From the NCBI GenBank assembly GCA_934597175.1, contig CAKTQR010000014.1, positions 1 to 58,808 on the forward strand: 58,808 nt of DNA, written 5' to 3'. This DNA is from an uncultured Oscillospiraceae bacterium (lineage in GTDB: Bacteria; Bacillota; Clostridia; Oscillospirales; Oscillospiraceae). Positions 1-8,375 of this stretch are shown piece by piece. Position 1 is the first letter of the stretch; the number at the start of each line of letters is the position of its first letter. The position numbers and the translations under genes were made by a program. Under the pieces are notes generated by a model. That model made no database searches and had not been told where the DNA came from. It saw only the letters and a program-made list of their open reading frames with translations.

Positions 1-2
1 AG

Positions 3-1934
3 GAGTACGGCAACGGCTTCAAGGTCGGCCACAACTACGATTCCCTTGACAGGGAGACCTCAAGGTCGTACAATGGAGCTACGAAGTTCTATTGGACTTA
101 CAATGCCGACGGAAACCTTGCCCGTTATACCGAGACCGGCGGTAGAGTGCTTACCTATCTCTACGATGACATCGGCAGACTCTTGCAGGTCAGCGGTGCA
201 GACGGCAGCTATGTCAAGACATCGTATGACAAGCTTGACAAGTCTACCGACCTGCACTACAAAACCGGCAGTCAGCCTCGGGATGTCTACTTCAACTATT
301 CCGACAAGGATAACCTGCCGCTGAATGTGAAGTTCGGCCCAAGTTCAAAATACATCGTCGAGAACACCTACGACGACCTGACCCGCCTCAAGACCCGGAC
401 TTACGCCGTCCCGGGCACTAGCAGCAAGCTCAGCGCCTCATATGGCTATGTTGACTGGACCTCAAAGGAAAACCGCACAACGGGTACAGTTAGAGGCATA
501 GACTACACCTATGTTGCCGGCGGCTTGTCCACACATGACCGTTGGTATGAATATGACGGCGTCGGGAACATTACGAGCGAAAATGTCTGGACTTCCGACA
601 CCACAAAGCCGCTGCGTGAAAGCTACAGCTACGATTATAAGAATCAGTTAGTCCGTCACGATTCGGTCACGCAGAATTGCACCATAACTTACAGCTACGA
701 TGCGGGCGGAAACATCACCGCCAAGAATATCTATGCGTATACGACCGGCAGCCTTGACGGCAAAACGCCGAACGAAACCATCAATTACACCTACGACAAT
801 GACGCATGGAAGGATGAGCTGACCTCATACAAGGGCGAAGCCATTGAGTATGACGACATCGGCAACCCGGAGCTTTACCGTGGCTGGGGCATGACATGGC
901 AGGGTAGGCAGCTTGTAAAGGCTGAAAAGGATAAAACACTTACCTTTACCTACGACTCCGAGGGCATCCGCACGAGCAAGACCGTGGGCTCGACTACTAC
1001 CAAGTACCTGCTCAACGGAACGCAAATTCTCGCCCAGACGACCAACGGCATAACCACAAGCTTCTTCTATGATCAACAGGGCAACCGTGTCGCCATGGCG
1101 GACAGCAGCAATCACTTCTATTATTACATCTATAACCTCCAAGGCGATGTAATAGCCCTTGCCGACGGACAAACCGGCAAGCTCGCTGCCACCTACACCT
1201 ACGACGCCTGGGGCAAATGCACCGTAAAGAATGCCACCGGCTCCACCATCGGCACAGAGAATCCGTTCCGATATAGAGGCTATTACTACGACAGCGAAAC
1301 CGGGCTGTACTATCTCCAAAGCCGTTACTACGACGCCGAAACGGGTAGATTCATCAATGCCGACGGCTTCATATCAACGGATGTTAGCGGTGTCCTCAGC
1401 ACCAATATGTTTGCATATTGCGAGAATAATCCGGTCATCCGGGTTGATGTTTTGGGGTGCTGTTGGTATGGCTCAGATGGTAAATGGCATCACGACAATT
1501 GGGAATACCTATATGGGTATGAAAGGAAGCCTGAACCGGCAAAAAATATTGGGACTACTAGCGCAGGTAAAAATGTTTATGTTGGTAGTGATGGCGATTA
1601 CGCTGCATCTAGTAATAGCGTCAAAGTTGTCGATTTTCGAAAGCAGGATGACCCCAATATTAAGATAATAGAATCATTTAGAGTAAACGAAAGAACTGAG
1701 ATGATCGAAATATCGAGTATGTTGTTAGCATATAACGACGAAAATCCATCCATTCCCTCGTGGAACAGAACATTAAATTCAATGGTAATAGAATGGGATA
1801 TTCATAACAAGGTATATGATATGGGATATGCCAGAGACAGTACGGCGGATGTTGATTTAAATAACAACGACGAAGGAAAGGGGTGGCTAGATTTTATATG
1901 GGAAAGAGGTATAAAACCGCGACTAGCATTTTAA
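3..1934 (+). CDS. RHS/YD-repeat protein with variable C-terminal tip (5' end outside window)
   Basis: The frame is already open at the left window edge, so only the C-terminal 643 residues are visible. Repeated YD motifs (for example YDDIGR, YDGVGN, YDAGGN, YDSEGI) lead into an RHS-associated core centred on FRYRGYYYD...GLYYLQSRYYD, at about nt 1264-1340. RHS proteins form a shell around a C-terminal toxin that is released by cleavage; they are exported effectors in contact competition. Sequence after NPV (nt 1436) is unlike the second copy downstream and is clearly more AT-rich, as expected of an exchangeable tip of about 165 residues. I do not recognise the tip; it ends with a WDIHNKVYDMGYARDS segment followed by a DVDLNNNDEG acidic stretch. 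The gene's 3' end overlaps the next gene, a membrane protein likely to give immunity. The family is certain; a toxic function for this tip is inference. Confidence 0.9.
   Translation, partial: EYGNGFKVGHNYDSLDRETSRSYNGATKFYWTYNADGNLARYTETGGRVLTYLYDDIGRLLQVSGADGSYVKTSYDKLDKSTDLHYKTGSQPRDVYFNYSDKDNLPLNVKFGPSSKYIVENTYDDLTRLKTRTYAVPGTSSKLSASYGYVDWTSKENRTTGTVRGIDYTYVAGGLSTHDRWYEYDGVGNITSENVWTSDTTKPLRESYSYDYKNQLVRHDSVTQNCTITYSYDAGGNITAKNIYAYTTGSLDGKTPNETINYTYDNDAWKDELTSYKGEAIEYDDIGNPELYRGWGMTWQGRQLVKAEKDKTLTFTYDSEGIRTSKTVGSTTTKYLLNGTQILAQTTNGITTSFFYDQQGNRVAMADSSNHFYYYIYNLQGDVIALADGQTGKLAATYTYDAWGKCTVKNATGSTIGTENPFRYRGYYYDSETGLYYLQSRYYDAETGRFINADGFISTDVSGVLSTNMFAYCENNPVIRVDVLGCCWYGSDGKWHHDNWEYLYGYERKPEPAKNIGTTSAGKNVYVGSDGDYAASSNSVKVVDFRKQDDPNIKIIESFRVNERTEMIEISSMLLAYNDENPSIPSWNRTLNSMVIEWDIHNKVYDMGYARDSTADVDLNNNDEGKGWLDFIWERGIKPRLAF
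216..1436 (+). repeat. Direct repeat copy A (RHS core, active gene)
   Basis: This stretch is repeated at 2342-3565 at about 90% nucleotide identity by eye, with a single extra codon in copy B. Similarity starts abruptly at a KTSYD codon run and stops abruptly after the codons for NPV, exactly where the RHS core gives way to the tip. Confidence 0.9.
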
Positions 1935-2338
1935 ATATTCTTAGTATCCTTGTACTAAGTGTGATGCTTGCTTCTCAAATTGCCATGTGTTTTCAGGCAT
2001 ATTATAGCAGCCTGTATGAAATCACTGAGCGGCTGCAGTTTTACTTCATATTTCAGTTGGGCTTGTGCGTGATCTTCGCACCTGATAACGAGATTGCTAT
2101 TTTCTTGATAGCTTTTCTGATATCTGTGATTGTCTTTGCCATTGGTTATATACTCGCTCTAAGAGGAAAGAAAAAATGCTATTATGTATTTTCTGCGATG
2201 TGTGCAATTGATGCGATTGACCTATTAGTATTGTTCAATACTAATAACTTTCAATATTTGACAGCAACTATTGCTTTCAGAATTGTAGCATGCATAATAT
2301 TTTTAGCAACAGCGCTGACAGCACCAAAAGCACCATAG
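1883..2338 (+). CDS. Small multi-pass membrane protein, candidate immunity protein for the RHS tip
   Basis: 151 residues, largely hydrophobic, with four to five likely membrane segments (about residues 15-38, 50-66, 70-92, 98-117 and 127-148). The GTG at 1883 follows an AGGAAAGG ribosome site; an ATG at 1898 is the alternative. It starts inside the end of the RHS gene (52-nt overlap) in another frame, so the two are translationally coupled. That is the usual place for the immunity gene of an RHS toxin tip. It is AT-rich compared with the RHS core and matches the composition of the tip, so tip and immunity gene probably moved together. No family is recognised. A membrane immunity protein would suggest that the toxin acts at or through the membrane, but this is only inference. 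Confidence 0.65.
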   Translation: MARFYMGKRYKTATSILNILSILVLSVMLASQIAMCFQAYYSSLYEITERLQFYFIFQLGLCVIFAPDNEIAIFLIAFLISVIVFAIGYILALRGKKKCYYVFSAMCAIDAIDLLVLFNTNNFQYLTATIAFRIVACIIFLATALTAPKAP

Positions 2339-4057
2339 AACAAGACCTCTTACGATAATGTAGATAAGTCCACCGAGCTGCACTACAAAACCGGCAGCCA
2401 GCCTCGGGATGTTTATTTTAACTATTCCGATAAGGATAACCTCCCGCTGAATGTCAAGTTCGGCCCGAGCTCGAAGTACATTGTAGAGAACACTTACGAC
2501 GACCTGACCCGTCTCAAGACCCGGACTTACGCCGTCCCGGGCTCAAGTAACAAGCTCAGCGCCTCTTATGGCTATATCGACTGGACCTCAACGGCAGACC
2601 GCACAACGGGTACAGTCCGTGGCATAGACTATTCCTATGTCTCAGGCGGCTTGACAACATATGACCGCTGGTATGAATACGACGGCGTCGGGAACATTAC
2701 GAGCGAGAAAGTCTGGACTTCCGACACCACAAAGCCGCTGCGTGAAAGTTACACCTACGACAGCAAAAACCAGCTTGTCCGTCATGACTCCGTCACGCAG
2801 AATTGCACCATAACCTACGCATACGATGCAGGCGGAAACATCACCGCCAAGAATATCTATGCGTATACGACCGGCAGCCTCGACGGTAAGACGGCAACCG
2901 AAACGGTCAATTACACCTACGGTAACTCTGCATGGGGAGATGAGCTGACCGCATATAATGGTGAGCGAATCGAGTACGACGACATCGGCAACCCGGAGCT
3001 TTACCGTGGCTGGGGCATGACATGGCAGGGTAGGCAGCTTACAAAAGCGGTAAAGGATAAAACACTTACCTTCACCTACGACTCCGAGGGCATCCGCACC
3101 AGCAAAACCGTAGGCTCGACTACAACGAAGTACCTGCTCAACGGCACTCAGATACTCGCCCAGACGACCAACGGCACGACCCTGAGCTTCTTCTACGACC
3201 AGCAGGGCAACCGCGTCGCCATGGCGGACAGCAGCAACCATTTCTATTATTACATCTACAACCTCCAAGGCGATGTAATAGCCCTCGCCGATGCATCTAC
3301 AGGAAAACTTGTCGTAACCTACACCTACGACGCTTGGGGCAAGCTCGTGGAGCTCAAGGATAACACCGCAAATTCCATCGGTACGCTTAACCCATTCCGT
3401 TACAAGGGCTACTACTACGATACGGAAACAAGTCTGTACTATCTGAACAGCCGTTATTACGACCCCGAAGTAGGTCGCTTCATCAATGCCGACGCATTCG
3501 CATCTACCGATATAAGCGGTGCTCTGAGTGCTAATATGTTCGCATACTGCGAGAATAATCCAGTTATGCGGCATGACCCAAATGGAGAATGGGCACAAAT
3601 ACTTGTCGGAGCAGCTATTGGCGTGCTGGAGCAATTCGTGTCTGATGTTGCTGTTGCTACACTTACTGGACAGCCGCTTGATCAATGCTTTAGTTCTGTG
3701 GGCACATATGTTTCTGCTGCGTTAGGCGGAGCAATTTCAACATATGCTACATTTACTAAGTTCACGCCACTGCAACGAGGTGTTCAAGAAGCTATTACGA
3801 CAAGCGTTGGCACTTATGTTGATACAGCGGTGGAGTACATTACGAATAATGTAAAAAAAGAAGATAAAAATGGACGAATACTCAGAGACTCAGTTAAAAG
3901 TGTAGGCTCAAAACAAGTTGGAAATGTATTAAAATCCAAAGCGAAGGGCAAGGGACTTTTTGGTGCTGTTATAAGAACGGCAGGCGACCATGTCGGAAGT
4001 ATTCTCAGAATCTGTGAACGAACTGCCAAGCACTGGTGGACGTATTTTAAGAACTAA
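2339..4057 (+). pseudogene. Orphan RHS cassette: startless RHS core copy with an alternative tip
   Basis: From 2342 the frame encodes the same YD repeats and RHS core as the upstream gene (FRYKGYYYD...SRYYDPEVGRF), then diverges after NPV (3565) into an unrelated tip of about 162 residues. That tip begins HDPNGEWAQILVGAA, has glycine/alanine-rich hydrophobic stretches (about nt 3600-3760) and ends in a basic tail. There is no ribosome site and no usual start codon for the long frame; the first in-frame start-like codon is a TTG at 2651. The copy begins directly after the TAG of the upstream membrane gene. This matches orphan rhs-CT/immunity modules known from enterobacteria, which are silent until recombination through the shared core puts them into the full-length gene. 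It could be expressed at a low level from read-through transcripts. Confidence 0.75.
2342..3565 (+). repeat. Direct repeat copy B (RHS core, orphan cassette)
   Basis: Partner of 216-1436. The offset is 2126 at the start and 2129 at the end because copy B carries one more codon near the GKLVELKDN segment. The copies are long and similar enough to support homologous exchange of the tips. Confidence 0.9.
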
Positions 4058-4072
4058 GTGCTGGTGAAAATA

Positions 4073-4555
4073 ATGGACTATTCGACTTTTGATAAATTAA
4101 TGATACAGGGAATAGCAGAAAAATGGATTCTGTTTGGCGTTTTGGTTTTAATAATTATCATTCACGAAATATACTATACCCGTCATAGATTTAAAACGAA
4201 AAGTGAAGAACGGGCAAGCAAGGACTTAGGGCAGTTTCTGATAATTGCAGCAGCAATTGTTTTTGTTATCAAGTTAGATGCAACTTGGTTTATGCTTCGA
4301 GATGTAATTAATCACGACTATGCAGAAGTTCATGGCATATACAGCATGGATTCTGAATGGAGTGAGCATGACAATTACAGATGGTTATCCGTTACATCGG
4401 ATGACGGTGAAGAAATTCAAGTGAAACTTCCCGGTTATTCCCACGGTGAAAACCGAATGTTTCCGCCGGGTACATATGAAGGCACTGTATGGTACGCACA
4501 GAACTCTGAATGTATAGTGAAATTTATCCCTGATGAGCCAATTTCTAAAGATTAA
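4073..4555 (+). CDS. Two-span membrane protein, candidate immunity protein for the orphan tip
   Basis: 160 residues. Two hydrophobic segments (about residues 13-31 and 50-70) are followed by a polar domain of about 90 residues rich in Asp, Glu, Trp and Tyr, so it is probably a membrane-anchored protein with a C-terminal soluble domain. I chose the ATG at 4073, which has GGTGA seven bases upstream; in-frame GTGs at 4058 and 4064 lie closer to the orphan RHS stop. Position directly after an RHS tip is the immunity position. It shows no similarity to the first candidate immunity protein (1883-2338), as expected if each protects against a different tip. A terminator follows at 4587. Confidence 0.6.
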   Translation: MDYSTFDKLMIQGIAEKWILFGVLVLIIIIHEIYYTRHRFKTKSEERASKDLGQFLIIAAAIVFVIKLDATWFMLRDVINHDYAEVHGIYSMDSEWSEHDNYRWLSVTSDDGEEIQVKLPGYSHGENRMFPPGTYEGTVWYAQNSECIVKFIPDEPISKD

Positions 4556-4586
4556 CACCACAAGACGAATTTTTGCAAATCGCCCA

Positions 4587-4620
4587 GAGCAGATAGGCAA
4601 ACGCCTGTCTGCTCTTTTTT
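4587..4620 (+). terminator. Intrinsic terminator closing the RHS region
   Basis: Twelve-base arms GAGCAGATAGGC / GCCTGTCTGCTC with an AAAC loop, followed by TTTTTT. Confidence 0.85.
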
Positions 4621-4743
4621 GAAAAACTGCTCTTTTTCTGAGCAATTGTAAATTTGCAAAGCAGATAAGTCGTTCTGCTGTTCCGGAGAATTTTTATAGG
4701 CCTTGCGTATGTAAGGGTGCAACACTTCAAAGGAGAGAGTAAA

Positions 4744-5397
4744 ATGACAACCTATGAAAACAGTCTGCACTTACTGATGGCGCATTGTGCCGCAAATACC
4801 AATCTTTGCGCTGCGGCAGTCAAGCTGATAGATCTTGCTCCTGAAAACGAACACTCAAATTTGTTTGTGAGATTCTTGTACGAATTTCGGTTTACCCCAA
4901 CTGATAAATCCAGCAAGGTCCACGAAGTGTTTAGCACAGAGCCGGACTTGGAGGTTATCAATTCCGTGAAGGTGATCGAGAAGTTCGTTGAAGCGCATGA
5001 AGATGCTCATCTAAGCGAGGATGAGTACCATGAAAAATTGTGGAACTTAATTTGCGAGACAGCAAAGGACGATGTCCGCCGAAAAGCTATCCTTATCAGG
5101 GCGTGTACTTTGATTCGGAAACTGCCCTACATAAACAAGGATAATGCGATGACTATGGAAGCAGAAGAATTTAAAAGCGAAGGTGATAAGATCGACCCTA
5201 TCTACGGGGCACGGATTCGCCATATCGGAAAGCAGGACCTTTCGCAGGTTACCGAAGATGCCTCACTGTTCCTGCCGATTATCGAAAGCGGCAGGAATGA
5301 ACGGGAAAAGGTCGTGCTGCTGTCGTGGGTGCTCATTACATTCGGAGAAAAGTTTATGTCGGGACTGAAGAACTTCCTTAACGACAATGACGATTAA
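4744..5397 (+). CDS. Unrecognised soluble, mostly helical protein
   Basis: 217 residues; ATG at 4744 preceded by AAAGGAGAG. The sequence is charged, rich in Glu, Lys and Leu, without signal peptide or membrane segment, and reads as mainly alpha-helical. No catalytic motif or known domain is visible. It lies alone between two intrinsic terminators (4587 and 5447), just downstream of the RHS cassette and in similarly moderate-GC DNA, so it may belong to the same accessory region. I assign no function. Confidence 0.6.
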   Translation: MTTYENSLHLLMAHCAANTNLCAAAVKLIDLAPENEHSNLFVRFLYEFRFTPTDKSSKVHEVFSTEPDLEVINSVKVIEKFVEAHEDAHLSEDEYHEKLWNLICETAKDDVRRKAILIRACTLIRKLPYINKDNAMTMEAEEFKSEGDKIDPIYGARIRHIGKQDLSQVTEDASLFLPIIESGRNEREKVVLLSWVLITFGEKFMSGLKNFLNDNDD

Positions 5398-5446
5398 ATG
5401 AAAATAGCGTGTTGTTGGCTTGCAATGACATAAACACGGCGCATAA

Positions 5447-5490
5447 AAAGCCATCGAGGAATTCTAAAAAGAGATTCCTTGATGGCTTTT
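5447..5490. terminator. Bidirectional terminator between 4744-5397 and the LysR gene
   Basis: Arms AAAAGCCATC..AGGAAT and ATTCCT..GATGGCTTTT form a long hairpin with A/T tracts on both sides, so it can end both convergent transcripts. Confidence 0.8.
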
Positions 5491-5527
5491 GTGCTGTATG
5501 AATATCCTGATGTGCAGTAAGGGAAGC

Positions 5528-6400
5528 TTAAAACATATCGATGAATTTTTTCCTCGCCTCGGAGGGGCTGCCGGTGTCCATCCAGCACAGGTCGAGCTCA
5601 CGGGCCGGCAGCGGGTCGTCCAGCGTCAGCTCAAAAAGGTCGTTGCCCATGGCGGCAAACTCCCGGGTGACGCAGGATATGCCGAGGTTAATCCTCGCAA
5701 AATCGACCAGCAGGTCGTGGCAGCCGAGGTCTATCTCGGGACTGAGCGCAGCGCCCGAGCGCATGAATTCCTCGTCTATCGCCCGACGAGTGTTTGACAG
5801 CTTTTCGAGCATGATAAGCGGGTACGAGCTCAGCTCCCGCCGGGTGACCGTGCGCCCCTTAAGCTCGGAAAACGCCGAGCCAGCGATGAAAACATCGTGC
5901 AGATCGAGGCACTTCTTGACCGAGAACTTGCCGTCCGTGACCGGGGAATTTACGAATGCGACATCTAATTTTCCGGCGGCAAGCAGCGAAAATGCTTCGG
6001 TGCTCGTGCGGTTTACGACCTGCAGGCGCACATCGGGATACAGCTCGTTCCAGCACTTGAGGTACGGCAGCAGAAAATGCCGGGCGACCGTGTCTGCCGC
6101 TCCGACACGCAAAAAGCCCTCACGCAGCAGCTTAAAGCGCTCTATGCGCTCCTCGGCCTCGCATATCGTGCCGATGGCGGGGGCTATCATCGCATACAGC
6201 TGCTCGGCTTCGACCGACGGCGTTACGGCACGCTTGCCACGCAGAAAAAGCTGTACGCCGAGCATGGCTTCAAGCTGCTTTATCGATTGGCTCACGGCGC
6301 TTTGCGTGACGAAAAGCTGCCGAGCCGCCTCGGAAAACGAGCGGTTTTCGTACACCGCCGCAAAAACACGGTACAGGTCGAGGGAGAAGTTTTCTTTCAT
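5528..6400 (-). CDS. LysR-family transcriptional regulator
   Basis: 290 residues. An N-terminal winged helix-turn-helix (about residues 3-62, with the ENRSFSEAARQLFVTQSAVSQ core) is followed by a LysR-type co-inducer domain (about 88-290) with the usual two-lobe pattern, including a VDFARINLGISCV segment near the end. The ATG at 6400 has GGTGA just upstream; an in-frame GTG at 6409 has none, so I reject it. It is divergent from the CofE-like ligase gene at 6544, and LysR regulators commonly control the divergent neighbour. A dyad between the -35 and -10 of that gene's promoter fits an operator. The ligand is unknown. Confidence 0.9.
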   Translation of the reverse strand: MKENFSLDLYRVFAAVYENRSFSEAARQLFVTQSAVSQSIKQLEAMLGVQLFLRGKRAVTPSVEAEQLYAMIAPAIGTICEAEERIERFKLLREGFLRVGAADTVARHFLLPYLKCWNELYPDVRLQVVNRTSTEAFSLLAAGKLDVAFVNSPVTDGKFSVKKCLDLHDVFIAGSAFSELKGRTVTRRELSSYPLIMLEKLSNTRRAIDEEFMRSGAALSPEIDLGCHDLLVDFARINLGISCVTREFAAMGNDLFELTLDDPLPARELDLCWMDTGSPSEARKKFIDMF

Positions 6401-6447
6401 TTTTATCACCTATTAGACGCACTAATCTAAATATAAAAATAATTAAC

Positions 6448-6476
6448 TTGGCTTATGATACCGATTGTATTATAAT
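6448..6476 (+). promoter_or_regulatory. Promoter of the CofE-like gene with LysR-type dyad
   Basis: TTGGCT-N17-TATAAT. The spacer holds the imperfect dyad TGATAC-N5-GTATTA (6456-6471), which suits a LysR site. The LysR gene starts 48 bases away on the other strand. Confidence 0.65.
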
Positions 6477-6543
6477 ATTGAAGCAAAAGCAAGTTTTCTC
6501 TTAAAATTTATTAATCAGCCGACAGGCGGAACGGAGAACAGCA

Positions 6544-7734
6544 ATGGAAAGAACTATCGGAACAGTTGTACGAGGCGTCAGAGCTCCCATCATCCGTGAG
6601 GGCGACGATCTTGCTAAGATCGTTACCGAGAGCGTTTTGAACTGCATCGAGGCAGAGAACATCACTATCGGCCAGAAGGATGTCATCGGCATCACAGAGT
6701 CGATACTCGCAAGAGCGCAGGGCAACTATGCCTCCGTGAACGATATCGCAGCGGATGTCAAGGCAAAGTACCCCGGCGGCCATGTCGGCGTCATTTTCCC
6801 CATCCTCAGCAGAAACAGATTCGCCATCTGCCTGCGCGGCATCGCACTCGGCTGCAAGAAGATAACCATCATGCTCAGCTACCCCTCCGACGAGGTCGGC
6901 AATCACCTGTTTGATATCGACATGCTCGACGAAAAGGGCGTTGACCCCTACACCGATGTCCTCAGCGAGGAAAAGTACCGTGAGCTGTTCGGCTATGTGA
7001 AGCACCCCTTCACCGGCATGGACTATGTCGCATATTACAAGGAGCTCGTCCTCAGCTGCGGCTGCGAGTGCGAGATCGTGTTCGCAAACAAGCCCGCCGC
7101 CATCCTCGACTACACCAAGGATGTGCTGTGCTGCGATATCCACACCAGAGCCCGCACCAAGCGCCTTCTCAAGAAGCACGGCGCCGAGACTGTCTACGGT
7201 CTTGACGATATCCTCACCGCACCCGTAAACGGCAGCGGCTACAACGATTTCTGCGGCCTGCTCGGCTCAAACAAGGCTACCGAGGACACCATCAAGCTGT
7301 TCCCCGTCAACTGCCAGAAGTTTGTTGAGCGTGTGCAGAAGCTCATGCTCCAGAAGACCGGCAAGACCGTCGAGGTCCTCGTCTACGGCGACGGCGCATT
7401 CAAAGATCCCGTAGGCAAGATCTGGGAGCTGGCAGACCCCGTCGTCTCACCGGGCTACACCGCAGGGCTCAACGGCACTCCCAACGAGCTCAAGCTCAAG
7501 TACCTTGCCGACAACGATTTTGCCGACCTGTCCGGCGACGAGCTGAAGGCGGCTATCTCCGAGAAGATCAAGGAGAAGGACGGCGACCTCAAGGGTCAGA
7601 TGGCGTCCGAGGGCACGACCCCGAGAAGGCTCACCGACCTCATCGGCTCGCTGTGCGACCTGACCTCCGGCAGCGGCGACAAGGGCACTCCGATCATCTA
7701 CATCCAGGGCTACTTCGACAACTACACCAAGTAA
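6544..7734 (+). CDS. CofE-like protein (coenzyme F420-0:L-glutamate ligase family)
   Basis: 396 residues; ATG with GGAG upstream. The N-terminal half resembles the F420 ligase fold: the opening GTVVRGVRAPIIREGDDL, an ITIGQKDVIGITESI helix and an FPILSRNRFAICLRGIA segment. True CofE adds glutamates to coenzyme F420 in methanogens and actinobacteria with GTP. Proteins of this length are widespread in anaerobic Firmicutes that have no known F420, so the substrate here is probably different: an amino-acid ligation onto another small molecule. The C-terminal part carries a conserved-looking VLVYGDGAFKDPVGKIWELADP block and a late SGSGDKGTP block. Monocistronic, divergent from a LysR regulator, closed by a strong terminator. 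Confidence 0.7.
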   Translation: MERTIGTVVRGVRAPIIREGDDLAKIVTESVLNCIEAENITIGQKDVIGITESILARAQGNYASVNDIAADVKAKYPGGHVGVIFPILSRNRFAICLRGIALGCKKITIMLSYPSDEVGNHLFDIDMLDEKGVDPYTDVLSEEKYRELFGYVKHPFTGMDYVAYYKELVLSCGCECEIVFANKPAAILDYTKDVLCCDIHTRARTKRLLKKHGAETVYGLDDILTAPVNGSGYNDFCGLLGSNKATEDTIKLFPVNCQKFVERVQKLMLQKTGKTVEVLVYGDGAFKDPVGKIWELADPVVSPGYTAGLNGTPNELKLKYLADNDFADLSGDELKAAISEKIKEKDGDLKGQMASEGTTPRRLTDLIGSLCDLTSGSGDKGTPIIYIQGYFDNYTK

Positions 7735-7744
7735 TTTGACACGC

Positions 7745-7780
7745 AAAACAGACCGACACTTTTTGTGTCGGTCTGTTTTT
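7745..7780 (+). terminator. Intrinsic terminator after the CofE-like gene
   Basis: ACAGACCGACAC / GTGTCGGTCTGT arms, TTTTT loop, then a T-tract. Confidence 0.9.
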
Positions 7781-7813
7781 ATATTTTTCTGAAAAATTGC
7801 AGATAATAGTCAC

Positions 7814-8362
7814 ATGAACAGCGAAGAACTCATCGTAAAAATGTGCGCACCGACGCTGGCGGGGCTCAAGACCGGCAGCATGTTCTCGGCTAATTACTGC
7901 TCCGAGGCGAAGGTCAAGGCGGAGCTGCGGCGGCTCAACGGGCTGTTTGAGCCCAAGGGGCTCGTCATCATGCCGCTGCGGTTTTCGGATAAAACGGTGC
8001 TTTTGTATCTCGGGCGTGTGCAAGCGCTTGAGCGTGACCTATCCGAGCCGAGAGCGGCCGCAATGCTCAAGCGGCTCGGTTATCCATGCGGCAGCACGCA
8101 GCACTGCCTGCTGCATCTGATGCGGCGCATGCGCACAATAAAGGGCTTCCCACACGAGGTAGGGCTGTTTCTCAGCTACCCGCCGGAGGATGTGCTCGGC
8201 TTCGTGCGCAACAGGGCAAAAAACTACAAGGCCGTGGGGCTGTGGAAGGTCTACGGCGACACGCAAAGGGCGCAGCAGAGCTTCGAGCGGTGCAGAAAAT
8301 GCACCGAGGACAGCGTCATCCGCTTTAAAAGCGGCGTCGGCATTGAGCAGCTTATCATGTGA
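7814..8362 (+). CDS. DUF3793 family protein
   Basis: 182 residues, soluble, Cys- and Arg-rich (for example the STQHCLLHLMRRM and FERCRKCTED segments). This is the uncharacterised DUF3793 family, common in gut Clostridia and typically found beside a flavodoxin, as here: the flavodoxin ATG lies 13 bases after the TGA. The Cys residues and the pairing suggest a redox or metal-related task such as heme or iron handling; that is inference. No clear ribosome site precedes the ATG. Confidence 0.75.
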   Translation: MNSEELIVKMCAPTLAGLKTGSMFSANYCSEAKVKAELRRLNGLFEPKGLVIMPLRFSDKTVLLYLGRVQALERDLSEPRAAAMLKRLGYPCGSTQHCLLHLMRRMRTIKGFPHEVGLFLSYPPEDVLGFVRNRAKNYKAVGLWKVYGDTQRAQQSFERCRKCTEDSVIRFKSGVGIEQLIM

Positions 8363-8375
8363 AAGGAGTACAAAA

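Noticed and set aside
825..1319. Long minus-strand frame opposite the RHS gene (and its twin at 2642-3685)
   Set aside because: Both are the complement of repetitive RHS codons. They have no ribosome site and no family signal; the frame is open only because of RHS codon bias.
2651..4057. Orphan RHS as a normal gene starting at the TTG 2651
   Set aside because: Homology to the upstream core begins more than 300 bases earlier (2342) and the TTG has no ribosome site, so it is better described as a startless cassette.
1..4700. Insertion sequence or phage element as the cause of the RHS duplication
   Set aside because: No transposase, integrase, terminal inverted repeats or target duplication is visible; the duplicated segment ends exactly at the core/tip boundary.
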